Origin: Muribaculaceae bacterium Isolate-036 (Harlan)
GTDB taxonomy: Bacteria; Bacteroidota; Bacteroidia; Bacteroidales; Muribaculaceae
Direction: 5' to 3'
Assembly (NCBI GenBank): GCA_003833075.1
Contig: RIAY01000006.1
Span: forward strand, 1-64,000
Length of the DNA: 64,000 nt
Under the pieces are notes generated by a model that was not told where the DNA came from, made no database searches, and worked only from the letters and a program-made list of their open reading frames with translations. Below are positions 8,578 through 17,656 of this stretch, one piece after another; positions within the stretch are counted from its first letter, which is position 1; each line of letters starts with the position of its first letter. The translations under genes and the position numbers were made by a program.

Positions 8578-8940
8578 TCACTCGAAGTAATATCGGTTGC
8601 CGGTGACTTTCAGCGTCACTCTGCGAGGAAACGCATTGCGCTTCTTAATCTCGTTAAGAACGTACCGAATATCACGCGAGTTGGTGAAGAACTTTCGTGC
8701 GTCTTTATCCGGGTCATCAAGATTCATCTTGATTTTCACGAGGACGCGATTCTCGCCAAACTTCGTTTTCATTCCCTCGAAGAAGTCACACACCCAAAAG
8801 GTTGTGTTGATTAGATTCTGCTGATTCGTTTCTTTGCAGTTGAACTGCTTGTTTGTTTCGTCAGCCGGGATTTGGAGGAAGTCGAGCGAGCCATCATCGA
8901 ATCTCTCTTTGTTTTCGATTGTTCCTTGTTTATTTCCCAT
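8578..8940 (-). CDS. Uncharacterised ORF between DGR target and TR, candidate accessory protein
   Basis: 120 residues, about the length of the DGR accessory protein Avd, and at a position where accessory genes sit. The sequence does not look like the four-helix, strongly basic Avd fold: it has a hydrophilic N-terminus and a predicted mixed alpha/beta C-terminus (RVLVKIKMNLDD, RKFFTNSRDIRYVLNEIKKRN, RRVTLKVTGNRYYFE). It could be a divergent accessory protein or an unrelated tail gene. I do not recognise the family. Confidence 0.55.
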   Translation of the reverse strand: MGNKQGTIENKERFDDGSLDFLQIPADETNKQFNCKETNQQNLINTTFWVCDFFEGMKTKFGENRVLVKIKMNLDDPDKDARKFFTNSRDIRYVLNEIKKRNAFPRRVTLKVTGNRYYFE

Positions 8941-8996
8941 ATTGCGTTGTTGATTATTATGTTACTTGTCGTTTTTCGGGGGCGCGGCGTGCCGTG

Positions 8997-10439
8997 TTAC
9001 GCTTTTGGGAAAAAGCAAAGACGGGACCCGACACTCGCAGACGTACTCGAGGGCGCGTTAAGCGTATACGCAAACGCAAAACCGGCAAACGCGCTGCAAT
9101 TCGCATCACCGCCGAAAAGGACACCGCGCAGATTTTCAGCACTTGGAATGTTAGTATAGTGGTAGTCGCAGAAATACGTTGTCGAGCCTGCGCCGGAGCT
9201 TACAGACGGCATGATTTCGCCGTACTCTCCGAAGATTATCTCTTTGACATATCCCTCGTTTCGAGCTTCGTTGCCAACGTGCGAATAGCCGTTGTAGTTG
9301 CTGTCGGTGAATTTCTCCGGGTCATCACATACGAACACTTTGCTTAATCCGTCACCGGTCGGAGCGTTGGGACTGATACGGATATTGATGCCGTCAGTCC
9401 ATTTCCAAATGTGTCCGAAAGGATTTTCTATGCCACGGTAACGAGGCACTGTAAAGGTGTCAATGTAGTCACCGTTTTCGGTGTATAGGTAGTAATCTAC
9501 GATGCCAGACTTGTTGCCGTGGTGGTCTGTATACCCACATGGAATGAAAGGATAGTTTCCATTGAAAATGCTCCAACTGTTCCAATCCCATGCAGTCACG
9601 CCATCGCCCAAACCGCCTTGACGATAGCCCTCCGAAGTTAATTGGGGGTTGTATGCAGCTTGGCTGTTGAGCGTGGCATATTCGATAACGAATAACCAAT
9701 AAAGCGTCTTTTGAGCTTCATAGGTCATGCAGTTCCATTCCGTGCTTCCGGCTTTACGATTGCGAGCGTAAGCACGGAAGTTTGTGCGACTGATGCCAGT
9801 AACCGGGCGACCGAGTGCCGAACGGCATGTGCCATCCCAAGCACTTTGATTTCCGCAGCCTCGGAAGTCGGCAGAATCGTTCACGACTGATGAAAGTTTG
9901 TTGCCGGTACGCTGCAATGCCGCTTCGTATGCCGATATATACATTTTCGGAACGTGATGATAGCCGGGCAGAGGGTGTTCTGAGATTTTCACGCGCTGTT
10001 TGTTGCCGCTTGTTTCAAACTTGCGGTAGTGGTCGGGGATTTCGACCATTACTTGACCGCGTGAGCCGTCACGAGTAGAGCCGAGCCACGATTCCGGCGG
10101 CAGATACTCGACAACTTCGCCGTCATCGTTGAGCAAGCATCCTTTCATGCGGTTGTGAATCGGGAGCGAGCGGTGCAAGTCCGCGTTGCCGATTCGGGTG
10201 CAAGCCGGAGATGATACGGTTTTATCACGCTCAATGCCATAGGCGCATTGGCTCTCCAAATAAGGGAGCATAGACGCGAGCGCGGCTTTCTTGCTTTCGC
10301 CGTCTTTGTCGATAACGTGAGTTACGAGATTGAACGGATTGGTGCCGTCAACTTCCGGCAAGTCTTGAATGCGTTTGCCGCCCTCAAACGCTGCAAGCAT
10401 CTGAATAACGACTGCTTCTTGTGCTGATGTTAATGCCAT
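8997..10439 (-). CDS. DGR target protein, tail tip adhesin with C-type-lectin-like variable domain
   Basis: 480 residues. The N-terminal half has no family I can name. The C-terminal 250 residues show the pattern of DGR targets with a C-type lectin / sulfatase-modifying-factor fold (WNSWSIFNGNYPFIPCGY, NPFGHIWKWTDGI, LRGVLFGGDANCSAF, then GSRLCF). The last 39 codons lie in the variable repeat. The substituted residues form a surface patch in this fold, so the protein is probably the receptor-binding tip whose specificity is altered by the DGR. It lies between other tail genes, fitting a virion role. Confidence 0.85.
   Translation of the reverse strand: MALTSAQEAVVIQMLAAFEGGKRIQDLPEVDGTNPFNLVTHVIDKDGESKKAALASMLPYLESQCAYGIERDKTVSSPACTRIGNADLHRSLPIHNRMKGCLLNDDGEVVEYLPPESWLGSTRDGSRGQVMVEIPDHYRKFETSGNKQRVKISEHPLPGYHHVPKMYISAYEAALQRTGNKLSSVVNDSADFRGCGNQSAWDGTCRSALGRPVTGISRTNFRAYARNRKAGSTEWNCMTYEAQKTLYWLFVIEYATLNSQAAYNPQLTSEGYRQGGLGDGVTAWDWNSWSIFNGNYPFIPCGYTDHHGNKSGIVDYYLYTENGDYIDTFTVPRYRGIENPFGHIWKWTDGINIRISPNAPTGDGLSKVFVCDDPEKFTDSNYNGYSHVGNEARNEGYVKEIIFGEYGEIMPSVSSGAGSTTYFCDYHYTNIPSAENLRGVLFGGDANCSAFAGFAFAYTLNAPSSTSASVGSRLCFFPKA
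9011..9127 (-). repeat. DGR variable repeat (VR)
   Basis: Copy of the template repeat at the very 3' end of the target gene, ending 14 bp before the TAA at 8999-8997. Relative to the TR, AAT, AAC and other A-containing codons are now GGC, GAT, TGC, TTT, TAT, CTT, AGT, TCT and so on. No difference lies outside template adenines, so this copy was rewritten by mutagenic homing rather than by drift. Confidence 0.95.
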
Positions 10440-10456
10440 ATATAAATATTTAGAGG

Positions 10457-11209
10457 TTAGTTGAATAGGAAATTACCCGAAGAGAGTAACATTGCGGTAT
10501 TGCGATTCTTGACAAATGCAAGTCCGGCGCACTTAACTCTTATCGAGATTGTCTTGTATAGCTGTGTGTTGCCGGTCGGTATAACGTGAATCACGCTTAC
10601 ACCCTCGTGATTTATCGTTATTCGACCGTCCGGCGCGACTGACACGGCGTTATTGTCGCCGAGATACATAATGTTCGGCAGCGAATATCCCGGCTGGAGC
10701 TTGGCGCGTATGAATATCTCGGCGAGATTTCCGAGTGTCAGCTCTTCCGGGTATTCAACCGTCATGCCGGTAGGAAGCAACCCAAGCGATGTTACTTGTG
10801 AAGCTGCGTCAATCAACGCTTGACACAGTTCCGTAGCCGAGATTGTTTCTTCTTTCGCCGTGAGTGCTTCTTCTGCGGCTGTGTTGGCTGCTATTGTCGC
10901 CGCTGAAGCTGCTGCGGCTTGCGTGTTAGCGTTTCCGGCGGCTGTGTTGGCTGCATTCGCCATTTGCAACGCTTGTTCCTTTGCTGCGTTGGCGTTTGCC
11001 GCCGCCGTGAGTGCTTCTTCTGCGGAAACGACACAAAACCACCATGCCTTATCGGTAACGGCATGATTCGTGTTGCCGTCTTTGATAGACAAATACGCGC
11101 CGTTGTTGTGTGAAACGAGGTCTAAACGCTCGTATGTTGTCGCTGTTGAATATGCGCCTTTGGGCGATATTGCGACTTTTCCTAAGTCGATTGATAAATT
11201 GCCTGGCAT
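10457..11209 (-). CDS. Tail-associated structural protein with Ala-rich coiled coil
   Basis: 250 residues. A short N-terminal beta domain (KVAISPKGAYSTATTYERLDLVSHNNGAYLSIKDGN) resembles the carbohydrate-binding-like repeat found in phage tail proteins. Residues 65-125 are alanine-rich and heptad-like, predicted to form a trimeric stalk. The rest is a beta-rich domain with an Ig/BACON-like ending (VSVAPDGRITINHEGVSVIHVIPTG). It lies directly upstream of the DGR target and is probably part of the same fibre or tip. Confidence 0.6.
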   Translation of the reverse strand: MPGNLSIDLGKVAISPKGAYSTATTYERLDLVSHNNGAYLSIKDGNTNHAVTDKAWWFCVVSAEEALTAAANANAAKEQALQMANAANTAAGNANTQAAAASAATIAANTAAEEALTAKEETISATELCQALIDAASQVTSLGLLPTGMTVEYPEELTLGNLAEIFIRAKLQPGYSLPNIMYLGDNNAVSVAPDGRITINHEGVSVIHVIPTGNTQLYKTISIRVKCAGLAFVKNRNTAMLLSSGNFLFN

Positions 11210-11212
11210 AGA

Positions 11213-11683
11213 TTACTGATATATGAATTTTAAGTGACCTGTTTCCTTGTCGAGAATGAATTGATTTTCGGCGATTTGGTCTTGATAATACATTACGAGG
11301 TGCATATTGCTGTCATCAACGATAAATGACGGATAAAGCACACCGCCTTTTGCGAGAATGCCGGTATCAACATACTTTTTGGCTGTTTCATCCCACTTCC
11401 ACCAATTACCATTTTCGCCCATTTTCGGGGGATTGTCGGCTTGCTCTTTTGCTCGACCGGCTTGTTTGTCAGCTTCTTTAGCTGAATTGTTCGCGGTCGT
11501 AGCTGCTTTGTCGGCGTTGTTGATAGCGGTTTCAACGCCCGATTTGAGCGATGCGATAGTGTCAGCGATATATTGCAGCGACACTCGGACGCTTCGGTTA
11601 AGAGCGTCAACGCCGATAGTCCACAAGCCGTTGAATGCGGTTGACGGAGTAAGCTCCGATATTTTCTTTCTTATTGCACCCAT
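11213..11683 (-). CDS. Small tail fibre-like protein with coiled coil
   Basis: 156 residues. The N-terminus (KISELTPSTAFNGLWTIGVD) is a motif I associate with phage fibre attachment segments. A coiled coil (residues 45-85, ETAINNADKAATTANNSAKEAD) and a short WWKWDETAKKYVDTG segment follow. It begins 3 bp downstream of its upstream neighbour. The architecture parallels the next gene (head segment, stalk, beta tip), so both are probably fibre components. Confidence 0.6.
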   Translation of the reverse strand: MGAIRKKISELTPSTAFNGLWTIGVDALNRSVRVSLQYIADTIASLKSGVETAINNADKAATTANNSAKEADKQAGRAKEQADNPPKMGENGNWWKWDETAKKYVDTGILAKGGVLYPSFIVDDSNMHLVMYYQDQIAENQFILDKETGHLKFIYQ

Positions 11684-11685
11684 AT

Positions 11686-12675
11686 CTATTCGTGTAGTTT
11701 CAAGTTAATTTCTACATCCTCGCTTCCCGGCTCGGTAATGACTATCTCTCCGTCTTCGGTTGCAAGCACGAAATAATTGCCGAGAGGTCGGCAGTTCGTG
11801 AATGTGAGCGTAGTGGTAAATTCGCACCAAACCGAGCCATTGCGCCGAATGTCAAACTTCGTCACGCTGTTGCTCTTATAGTGACATTCGAACTCATCTA
11901 TCGGGTTGTCGATATATAACTTTCGCGATTCCGGCTTCAATACGACCGCCCAAAAGGAGTACCACCGTTGCCAAAAGTCCGAAATGCTCGGAGCGTGTAT
12001 CAACAACTTCAGTCCTACATCTTTCGACTTATACATTACCCAGTCATTGTCATACACGACACCCGGCGAGTTTTTGACATTGACGGTAAGATTCGCCCTT
12101 ACATTCGGAGCTTTCTCTATATTGTCATCGGTGCCGTCAAGCACATAGATTCCAAAGCGAGAAAAATCTATATCGTCAAGTTCATAGCCTTTCTGCTTGA
12201 ATCCGGCTGGAGCTGTCGCATACGGCTTATGATTCAATATGATGTTGGAATCGTCCAAATCATCTTCATTAATGAAGTCGTTAAGCACGACCGGGGGGAA
12301 GTCATCTGCGAAGTTGACCGATATTTTGCCGAGATGAATCAGAGCCGACCGCGAGGGGTTTCCGACAAGTCGCAACTTGTAAGACTTGGAGAGTTCTGCA
12401 AAATGGAATGTGTGATATGATTTGTCCGACAGCAATTCAAAAAGATTGTCGCCCATATCAATTTCAGTGATGCAGAACTGAATCGCGAATGTCTTTGTGT
12501 CGAGAATCGGACTTGTGAGGTCGGTTTCCTCGCCGTCATACTCATCCCATTCGGTAGATTCCAACTTTTTGAAAGAGGGCATCTGTACGAGTGCCTTGTA
12601 CCCGTACTGTTCAACGAATACGCCATATTCGGCGTAAGCGTCTTTGCCGTCTATCAAAAGTTTGTTGAACATCAT
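11686..12675 (-). CDS. Distal tail-like protein
   Basis: 329 residues. The start (NKLLIDGKDAYAEYGVFVEQYGYKALVQMPSFK) resembles the N-terminal domain of Dit-type proteins, which form the ring at the tail tip. A galectin-like C-terminal part follows (RRNGSVWCEFTTTLTFTNC). Location after the tape measure and before the fibre genes fits. The start overlaps the stop of the upstream gene by 4 bp. Confidence 0.6.
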   Translation of the reverse strand: MMFNKLLIDGKDAYAEYGVFVEQYGYKALVQMPSFKKLESTEWDEYDGEETDLTSPILDTKTFAIQFCITEIDMGDNLFELLSDKSYHTFHFAELSKSYKLRLVGNPSRSALIHLGKISVNFADDFPPVVLNDFINEDDLDDSNIILNHKPYATAPAGFKQKGYELDDIDFSRFGIYVLDGTDDNIEKAPNVRANLTVNVKNSPGVVYDNDWVMYKSKDVGLKLLIHAPSISDFWQRWYSFWAVVLKPESRKLYIDNPIDEFECHYKSNSVTKFDIRRNGSVWCEFTTTLTFTNCRPLGNYFVLATEDGEIVITEPGSEDVEINLKLHE

Positions 12676-13157
12676 AATACTTTTGCGTTGTCTTGTGTCA
12701 TTATCGCGACTTGTGATTTTTTGTCATTCTCGATTTTCACCACACTATACCCGGAAGCTATCACAGTAGCTTTCGCGCCACACATAAGGCATACCGTATA
12801 GGCTGCGGTTTTCCGGCATTTCACTACGGCTGTGGTATCACCCACCAAAAAGACATTTTGGGTATCGGTGAGCGTGATTTCTCCGAAGTCGATATACACG
12901 CCGTATCTTTCGGGATGATACTTTTTGAACTTGCGGAACGTGGCGAGGTCGGGGAAGTTGAATGTCGTGAGAAATTCAATCCCCTGCGGAGAAAAAATAA
13001 GCTCAACCATACCCTCGAAAGATTCCTCTCCTGTGAAAATATCGCAGTCGAGGATTCGCTGTGCGAGCCGTAGGTCTCCCTTTGCAGCACATTTGCGGGC
13101 GGCTTCCTTTTTAGCCTCCAAATAATTCTTTCGTATGTTTTTAATCAATCTTTCCAT
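12672..13157 (-). CDS. Tail protein of unknown function after the tape measure
   Basis: 161 residues with a basic helical N-terminus (IKNIRKNYLEAKKEAARKCAAKGDLRLAQRIL) and a beta-rich C-terminus ending in repeated short strands (TAVVKCRKTAAYTVCLMCGAKATVIASGYSVVKIE). It overlaps the tape measure stop by one base. I do not recognise the family. The position suggests a tail tip protein. Confidence 0.5.
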   Translation of the reverse strand: MERLIKNIRKNYLEAKKEAARKCAAKGDLRLAQRILDCDIFTGEESFEGMVELIFSPQGIEFLTTFNFPDLATFRKFKKYHPERYGVYIDFGEITLTDTQNVFLVGDTTAVVKCRKTAAYTVCLMCGAKATVIASGYSVVKIENDKKSQVAIMTQDNAKVL

Positions 13158-16100
13158 TACGGGCGTATCTTGATTCCTTGTTGTTGTATCTCATCAACCG
13201 AGTTTTTTATCTTCTTCACTCCGTCCGAGACTTCATCGAGAGTTTCGGCTGATTTGGCGGTATTCTCCTCAATCCCTGCGACCTTATCGAGAATCAGAGA
13301 AGAGGTGCGGTTGAGTTCTGCCATACCTTGCGTGAGGGTATAGGTATGACCCTGAATCGTGGTAAGGCGGGCGTTATTCTCATCGACGCTATCCTGAGAG
13401 GCGGTTGCGATGCCTTTCTGTGTTCCCTCTCGCTCGGCATCTCCCGTGAAATAATTTTTAAGGCTATCGGACAGAGCTTGATAGATCGCGTTGAACTCTT
13501 CTCCGACCTGATTGAGTTCTCCAGCAAATTCATTCATCGAACCGATCACGGCGTCGATGCCTTTGAACGAGCCGTCATTGCCGAACCATTCTTTTTTGTA
13601 TTTGTCTAAAATGCCTCCGATACGCTCTTCCAAATACTTCTGTACGAGCATCCTTTGCAGAACATCGGCGACAATATCATTGGCCTTTTTGCGCCATGCC
13701 TCCATCGCATCCTCTCCCTGCTTGGCCGCTTCGAAGAAAGCATCTCCGAGTTCCGAGGCAAGGTCGGCGGCGGTATAGCCGATGATGTCTTCCAGCATCT
13801 CGTTGATGATGGATGCCATCTCTTGGGCGATCTCCTGAATCTGTCGCTGCCACTCCTCGATCTTGCCGTTATCGGTCTTTTTCTTGCTTTGCTCCTCATT
13901 GATCTGTTTCTGAATGAGTATCTGCTGCTCTGCAAGGTTTTCGAGCTGCTTGCGGCTTTCGTCGTATCTCTTCCCTCCGAGGGCTTTATCGGCGGTATAG
14001 GCTACCTTTGCATACGTATCGGCAATCTTCTCGATGGATTTCTCATATACCTCGCTATCGTAGCGCATCCGGGAGATCATCCGTGTCCATGAGTTGCCGT
14101 ACTGCTGTGATGTGAGATGCAGACGCAATACCTCCTGCGTGGTTTCGGCGTAGATGTCCCTCAATTTCTGCACGGCATCCCCGACATTATTCTGCAAGCG
14201 GACGGTATCGGCATTGTCGAGTTCCCATTGCAGTTGGTCGATGCGGCTTTGCAGGTTCTCGATTTCTTTCTGCTTGGAATCGTCATCGTTGATGAGGTTG
14301 GCGATGACCGTAGCGACCTGCAAAACCGCCGAAATAACGGCGAGGATAACCGATGCTTTCTCGATGGTTGATATAGAGGCGGCTCCGGCTGCTGCTGCGG
14401 CCGTTGCACCCTGTGCCGTTGATGCAACGGCAGCTTCTACGCCCTCGGCGACGCCTTTGCCGACATCTCCGATGGCATCCATGACAGTCGATGCGGCATC
14501 CAATACCGCGTCAATAGTATCGAGGGCCTTGCCGATACCATTTGCGACATCATCGGAGAATATCGCCGCGAGGTTCTGCGCTTGGCCGCCGATCCCGGAA
14601 ATCACGCCTCCGACAGCCCGCAGTTGCGTTGTGAAATTCTTGTAGGAAACGGTGATATTATTACGTGCGGATAATGCCCGCTGTTCAGCCCGCGAGTTGC
14701 GCTCCGTCGCTTCGGCAACGCGGAATTTCGCCAATTTCAGGTTTTCTTCGGCTTCGCGGTACTTATCGCTGTCCTCCGTGAGAGTACCCAAATCAATCTG
14801 CTCGCGGAGGGCCTGCTCGACGGCGAGAGCTTCGTTGTATTCCCGCTGCGCGGTCGTGATCCCATCCTGCGCGTCGTGCCATGCCTGCAATGCGGCGACG
14901 AACTCCGTTTTGGCGTTGCCTATGTCCTTGATCGACTTGTGCAGGGCGACAAAGGGGTTTCGAGAGGCGATTCCCTCCTCCATCTTGGTAATCGCTTCTT
15001 GATAGTCCTTGATCTCGGTTGCGCCCATCGAATCCTTGTTCGAGGCGAAATAAGCCTTGATCTTGTCGAGGTTGTATTGCAAGGTCGATAACGACTGTTT
15101 TCCGAGGTCGCCGAATACGCTCTCCCAGTTGATCGACTTTTTGAAATCCGCAGATTCCAATGCGGCAAACTCGGCGTTCATCTGCTTAATCGCGTTGTGC
15201 AGGTATTCGGTCGGCATAGTGGATAGTTTCTTCGCCCACTCCCGATTGAGTTTCTCGATCCTCTGCTCGACCGTGCCGTATTCCTGAACCCATTGGTCGT
15301 AATACTTTTGGCGCATCTCGGTTGCCTGACGCTCTGCAAACTCGACTTCGGCGACATATCGACTGAGCCATGCTTTGGCGGGGTCATCGTCTTGCAACCT
15401 ATCGCGGAGCTGCTTTGCTAAATCGATATTATCGACAATCTGCGAGAGGTCGGTGCCGTGGAGGAACTCTTTCATGTAATCCTCAATCGACATCTTACCC
15501 GCATCGGAGGCTTCCCACTTATCTTCGGTAGCTCCTTGTTTTGTCATGTAAATATCGTGAAGCATCTGCTTCTTTAATTCAGCCTGTTCTCGGAGAGTTC
15601 TCTTCCATTCGTCGATGCGCTGCTCACTGCTGATACGAATCTGCATCAGCTCACGACCCAGCCCCTCGGCTTGCATCTGAATTTCATAATCAGTAACCGT
15701 GGCGTTAGCCTCACGAATGAAAGACTTGACCTGTGCGACATAATCTTCCAGAGCCTTGCGCTGCTCGCGGGCGGCTGCATTGGCATCGAAAGTTGGAGCG
15801 GAGCTACCACCGCCGCCGCCTCCTTTGCCTTTAGGGGTAGTCGTTGGAGTGAGGTCAAAGTTGAGATTTAGTCCTCCCTCTTGACGGATACTATTGGCTT
15901 GGGCGATTGCGTTCTCATATTCTTGGCGGTATCTCTCGACCTCCGCTTCTGCTGCCCTGCGAGCTTCATCATCAGCTTTTTGGTCGCCGTATTTGGTATT
16001 ATACCAGTGATGATACTTGCCTGACTTGATTGATTCCCGAACCTCGAGGAGATGAATATTCGCCTCGACATATTTGTTGAGATATGCCTGAGCGACCGCT

Positions 16101-17656
16101 TCCTGTTCGAGGGCGCGACAATAAGCCTCGCCCTTTGATGCGAGAGTATCTTTCCACTCGGCGAGGGTCTTGTGCATACCCATCTGTGCGCCGTATTCGG
16201 AATTGAGCTTTTCGACGAGAGCCTTTTCCTCGGCGGCGGTGCCGTTGAAATTATCAATACGGCGGGTATAGTCATCGATGCCGACCTTTGCCTTGATATA
16301 CGCCTCACGGCTATCTTTGAGCAATTCATTCTTCTCCTTGACCTGCTCCTCCATTTTATTGGATTCGCTGACAAAGTGAGAGATTACGCCGATTAAGACA
16401 CCGATTGCGGCGGCTATCCAACCGAATACAGGAATCGAGGCAATCGCGGCACCGACCATTCGGAAAGCACCTGCGAGGCCGATATTGGCGGTTGCTCCCG
16501 CTCCCGCTGCCACGGCGTTAGCACCAGTCGCTACGGTATCGACTCCCTCTGCGACGGCGGCTTCTCCTGATGCTGCTGCTTTAGTCTGTTTGGCTACGGC
16601 GGCGGCTTCGGTAGCGGTCGCATCGGCAGTCTCGGCAACTGCATCACCAGTTGCGGCGGCAATATGAGCCTCCGTCGCGGCGGTCTCGGTCGCCTGTGCG
16701 CCAGCTCCGACCACGAGGAGTTTATTCCACCATGTTTTGAGACTATTGAGGGTTACGAGAGAAAAGGCACTATCCTTATTGAGGGTCTGCTGAACTTGCT
16801 GCAATCCCATAGTGATAGACATAAGGGATTGAACTTTGAGCATAATTTTCTGCAAGTCCTCATTCTCCGCGCCGAAGAGAGCGACCGCGCCCTGTGCGGC
16901 GGTGAATCCTCCGACGAGACCATTCAGACCCGAAAGCACACCCGCAAACTGATTCTCGTCGTTGGCGAATACGCTACCTGCTGACTGAATATCGCCTTGA
17001 ATATCTTTGAGGCGACCTATCTCTTCAATAATTTCACGATAGCGGCCAGTCGATTTATCTAACTCCTGACCCTGTTCCTGTGCTGCATCTCGAAGAGCGG
17101 CGGCTTCCATAGTAAGCTCGCGGATTCGAGTGCGGAGGTTCATCGTAGAGTTAGCGGCTTTTTCGTTAGCTTGCGCATTGGCGAGAATCTTCTTCTCGAC
17201 CTTGCCTAACTCGGTCTCTTGACTCTGCGCTTGGGCGATTGCTTCCTTGCGGGCTTCGATAAGCTGTTTGAGCGCATCTTTCTGCTGAACTGCCTCCTTG
17301 TACTTCTCTTGCATCGACGGCACATTTCGGTACATGTCGGCAGCTTTCGCGGCTTCTTTATACTTTACGGAGAGTTCATTCAACCCCTCCTGATTGAGAC
17401 GAATGACGCGGGCGACCTCGGCATACATTTCGCCGATATAGTTTCCCGCTTCCTCGACGGAAGAGAAATTTGCGGTGAAATCGATATTTGTAACCGTAGG
17501 TATATTGGCGAAAGCCTCCTGTATGGACGCTCCCGCCGTCGAAGCTCTCTCTCCTAATTGAGTGAGGCTTAATTCTATCTGCTGTGCGCCCTCTTCGATG
17601 CCTGAGGTATCAACCCCAGTGCCTATCATTAATGCGCCGCTTACTTCGGTACTCAT
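13157..17656 (-). CDS. Tape measure protein
   Basis: 1499 residues, which would correspond to a tail of roughly 200 nm if the usual relation of about 1.5 angstrom per residue holds. Long alpha-helical and coiled-coil stretches (residues 100-240, 640-960), an Ala-rich segment with two hydrophobic transmembrane-like parts (near 390-425, MVGAAIASIPVFGWIAAAIGVLIGV), and a late hydrophobic region (about 1090-1160) are all typical. Its ATG overlaps the stop of the frameshifted chaperone gene as ATGA, the classic arrangement. Confidence 0.9.
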   Translation of the reverse strand: MSTEVSGALMIGTGVDTSGIEEGAQQIELSLTQLGERASTAGASIQEAFANIPTVTNIDFTANFSSVEEAGNYIGEMYAEVARVIRLNQEGLNELSVKYKEAAKAADMYRNVPSMQEKYKEAVQQKDALKQLIEARKEAIAQAQSQETELGKVEKKILANAQANEKAANSTMNLRTRIRELTMEAAALRDAAQEQGQELDKSTGRYREIIEEIGRLKDIQGDIQSAGSVFANDENQFAGVLSGLNGLVGGFTAAQGAVALFGAENEDLQKIMLKVQSLMSITMGLQQVQQTLNKDSAFSLVTLNSLKTWWNKLLVVGAGAQATETAATEAHIAAATGDAVAETADATATEAAAVAKQTKAAASGEAAVAEGVDTVATGANAVAAGAGATANIGLAGAFRMVGAAIASIPVFGWIAAAIGVLIGVISHFVSESNKMEEQVKEKNELLKDSREAYIKAKVGIDDYTRRIDNFNGTAAEEKALVEKLNSEYGAQMGMHKTLAEWKDTLASKGEAYCRALEQEAVAQAYLNKYVEANIHLLEVRESIKSGKYHHWYNTKYGDQKADDEARRAAEAEVERYRQEYENAIAQANSIRQEGGLNLNFDLTPTTTPKGKGGGGGGSSAPTFDANAAAREQRKALEDYVAQVKSFIREANATVTDYEIQMQAEGLGRELMQIRISSEQRIDEWKRTLREQAELKKQMLHDIYMTKQGATEDKWEASDAGKMSIEDYMKEFLHGTDLSQIVDNIDLAKQLRDRLQDDDPAKAWLSRYVAEVEFAERQATEMRQKYYDQWVQEYGTVEQRIEKLNREWAKKLSTMPTEYLHNAIKQMNAEFAALESADFKKSINWESVFGDLGKQSLSTLQYNLDKIKAYFASNKDSMGATEIKDYQEAITKMEEGIASRNPFVALHKSIKDIGNAKTEFVAALQAWHDAQDGITTAQREYNEALAVEQALREQIDLGTLTEDSDKYREAEENLKLAKFRVAEATERNSRAEQRALSARNNITVSYKNFTTQLRAVGGVISGIGGQAQNLAAIFSDDVANGIGKALDTIDAVLDAASTVMDAIGDVGKGVAEGVEAAVASTAQGATAAAAAGAASISTIEKASVILAVISAVLQVATVIANLINDDDSKQKEIENLQSRIDQLQWELDNADTVRLQNNVGDAVQKLRDIYAETTQEVLRLHLTSQQYGNSWTRMISRMRYDSEVYEKSIEKIADTYAKVAYTADKALGGKRYDESRKQLENLAEQQILIQKQINEEQSKKKTDNGKIEEWQRQIQEIAQEMASIINEMLEDIIGYTAADLASELGDAFFEAAKQGEDAMEAWRKKANDIVADVLQRMLVQKYLEERIGGILDKYKKEWFGNDGSFKGIDAVIGSMNEFAGELNQVGEEFNAIYQALSDSLKNYFTGDAEREGTQKGIATASQDSVDENNARLTTIQGHTYTLTQGMAELNRTSSLILDKVAGIEENTAKSAETLDEVSDGVKKIKNSVDEIQQQGIKIRP

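Noticed and set aside
8960..9000. Hairpin downstream of the VR like the cruciform of other DGRs
   Set aside because: Only a 4-bp core (CGGC/GCCG) is perfect, so I cannot claim it.
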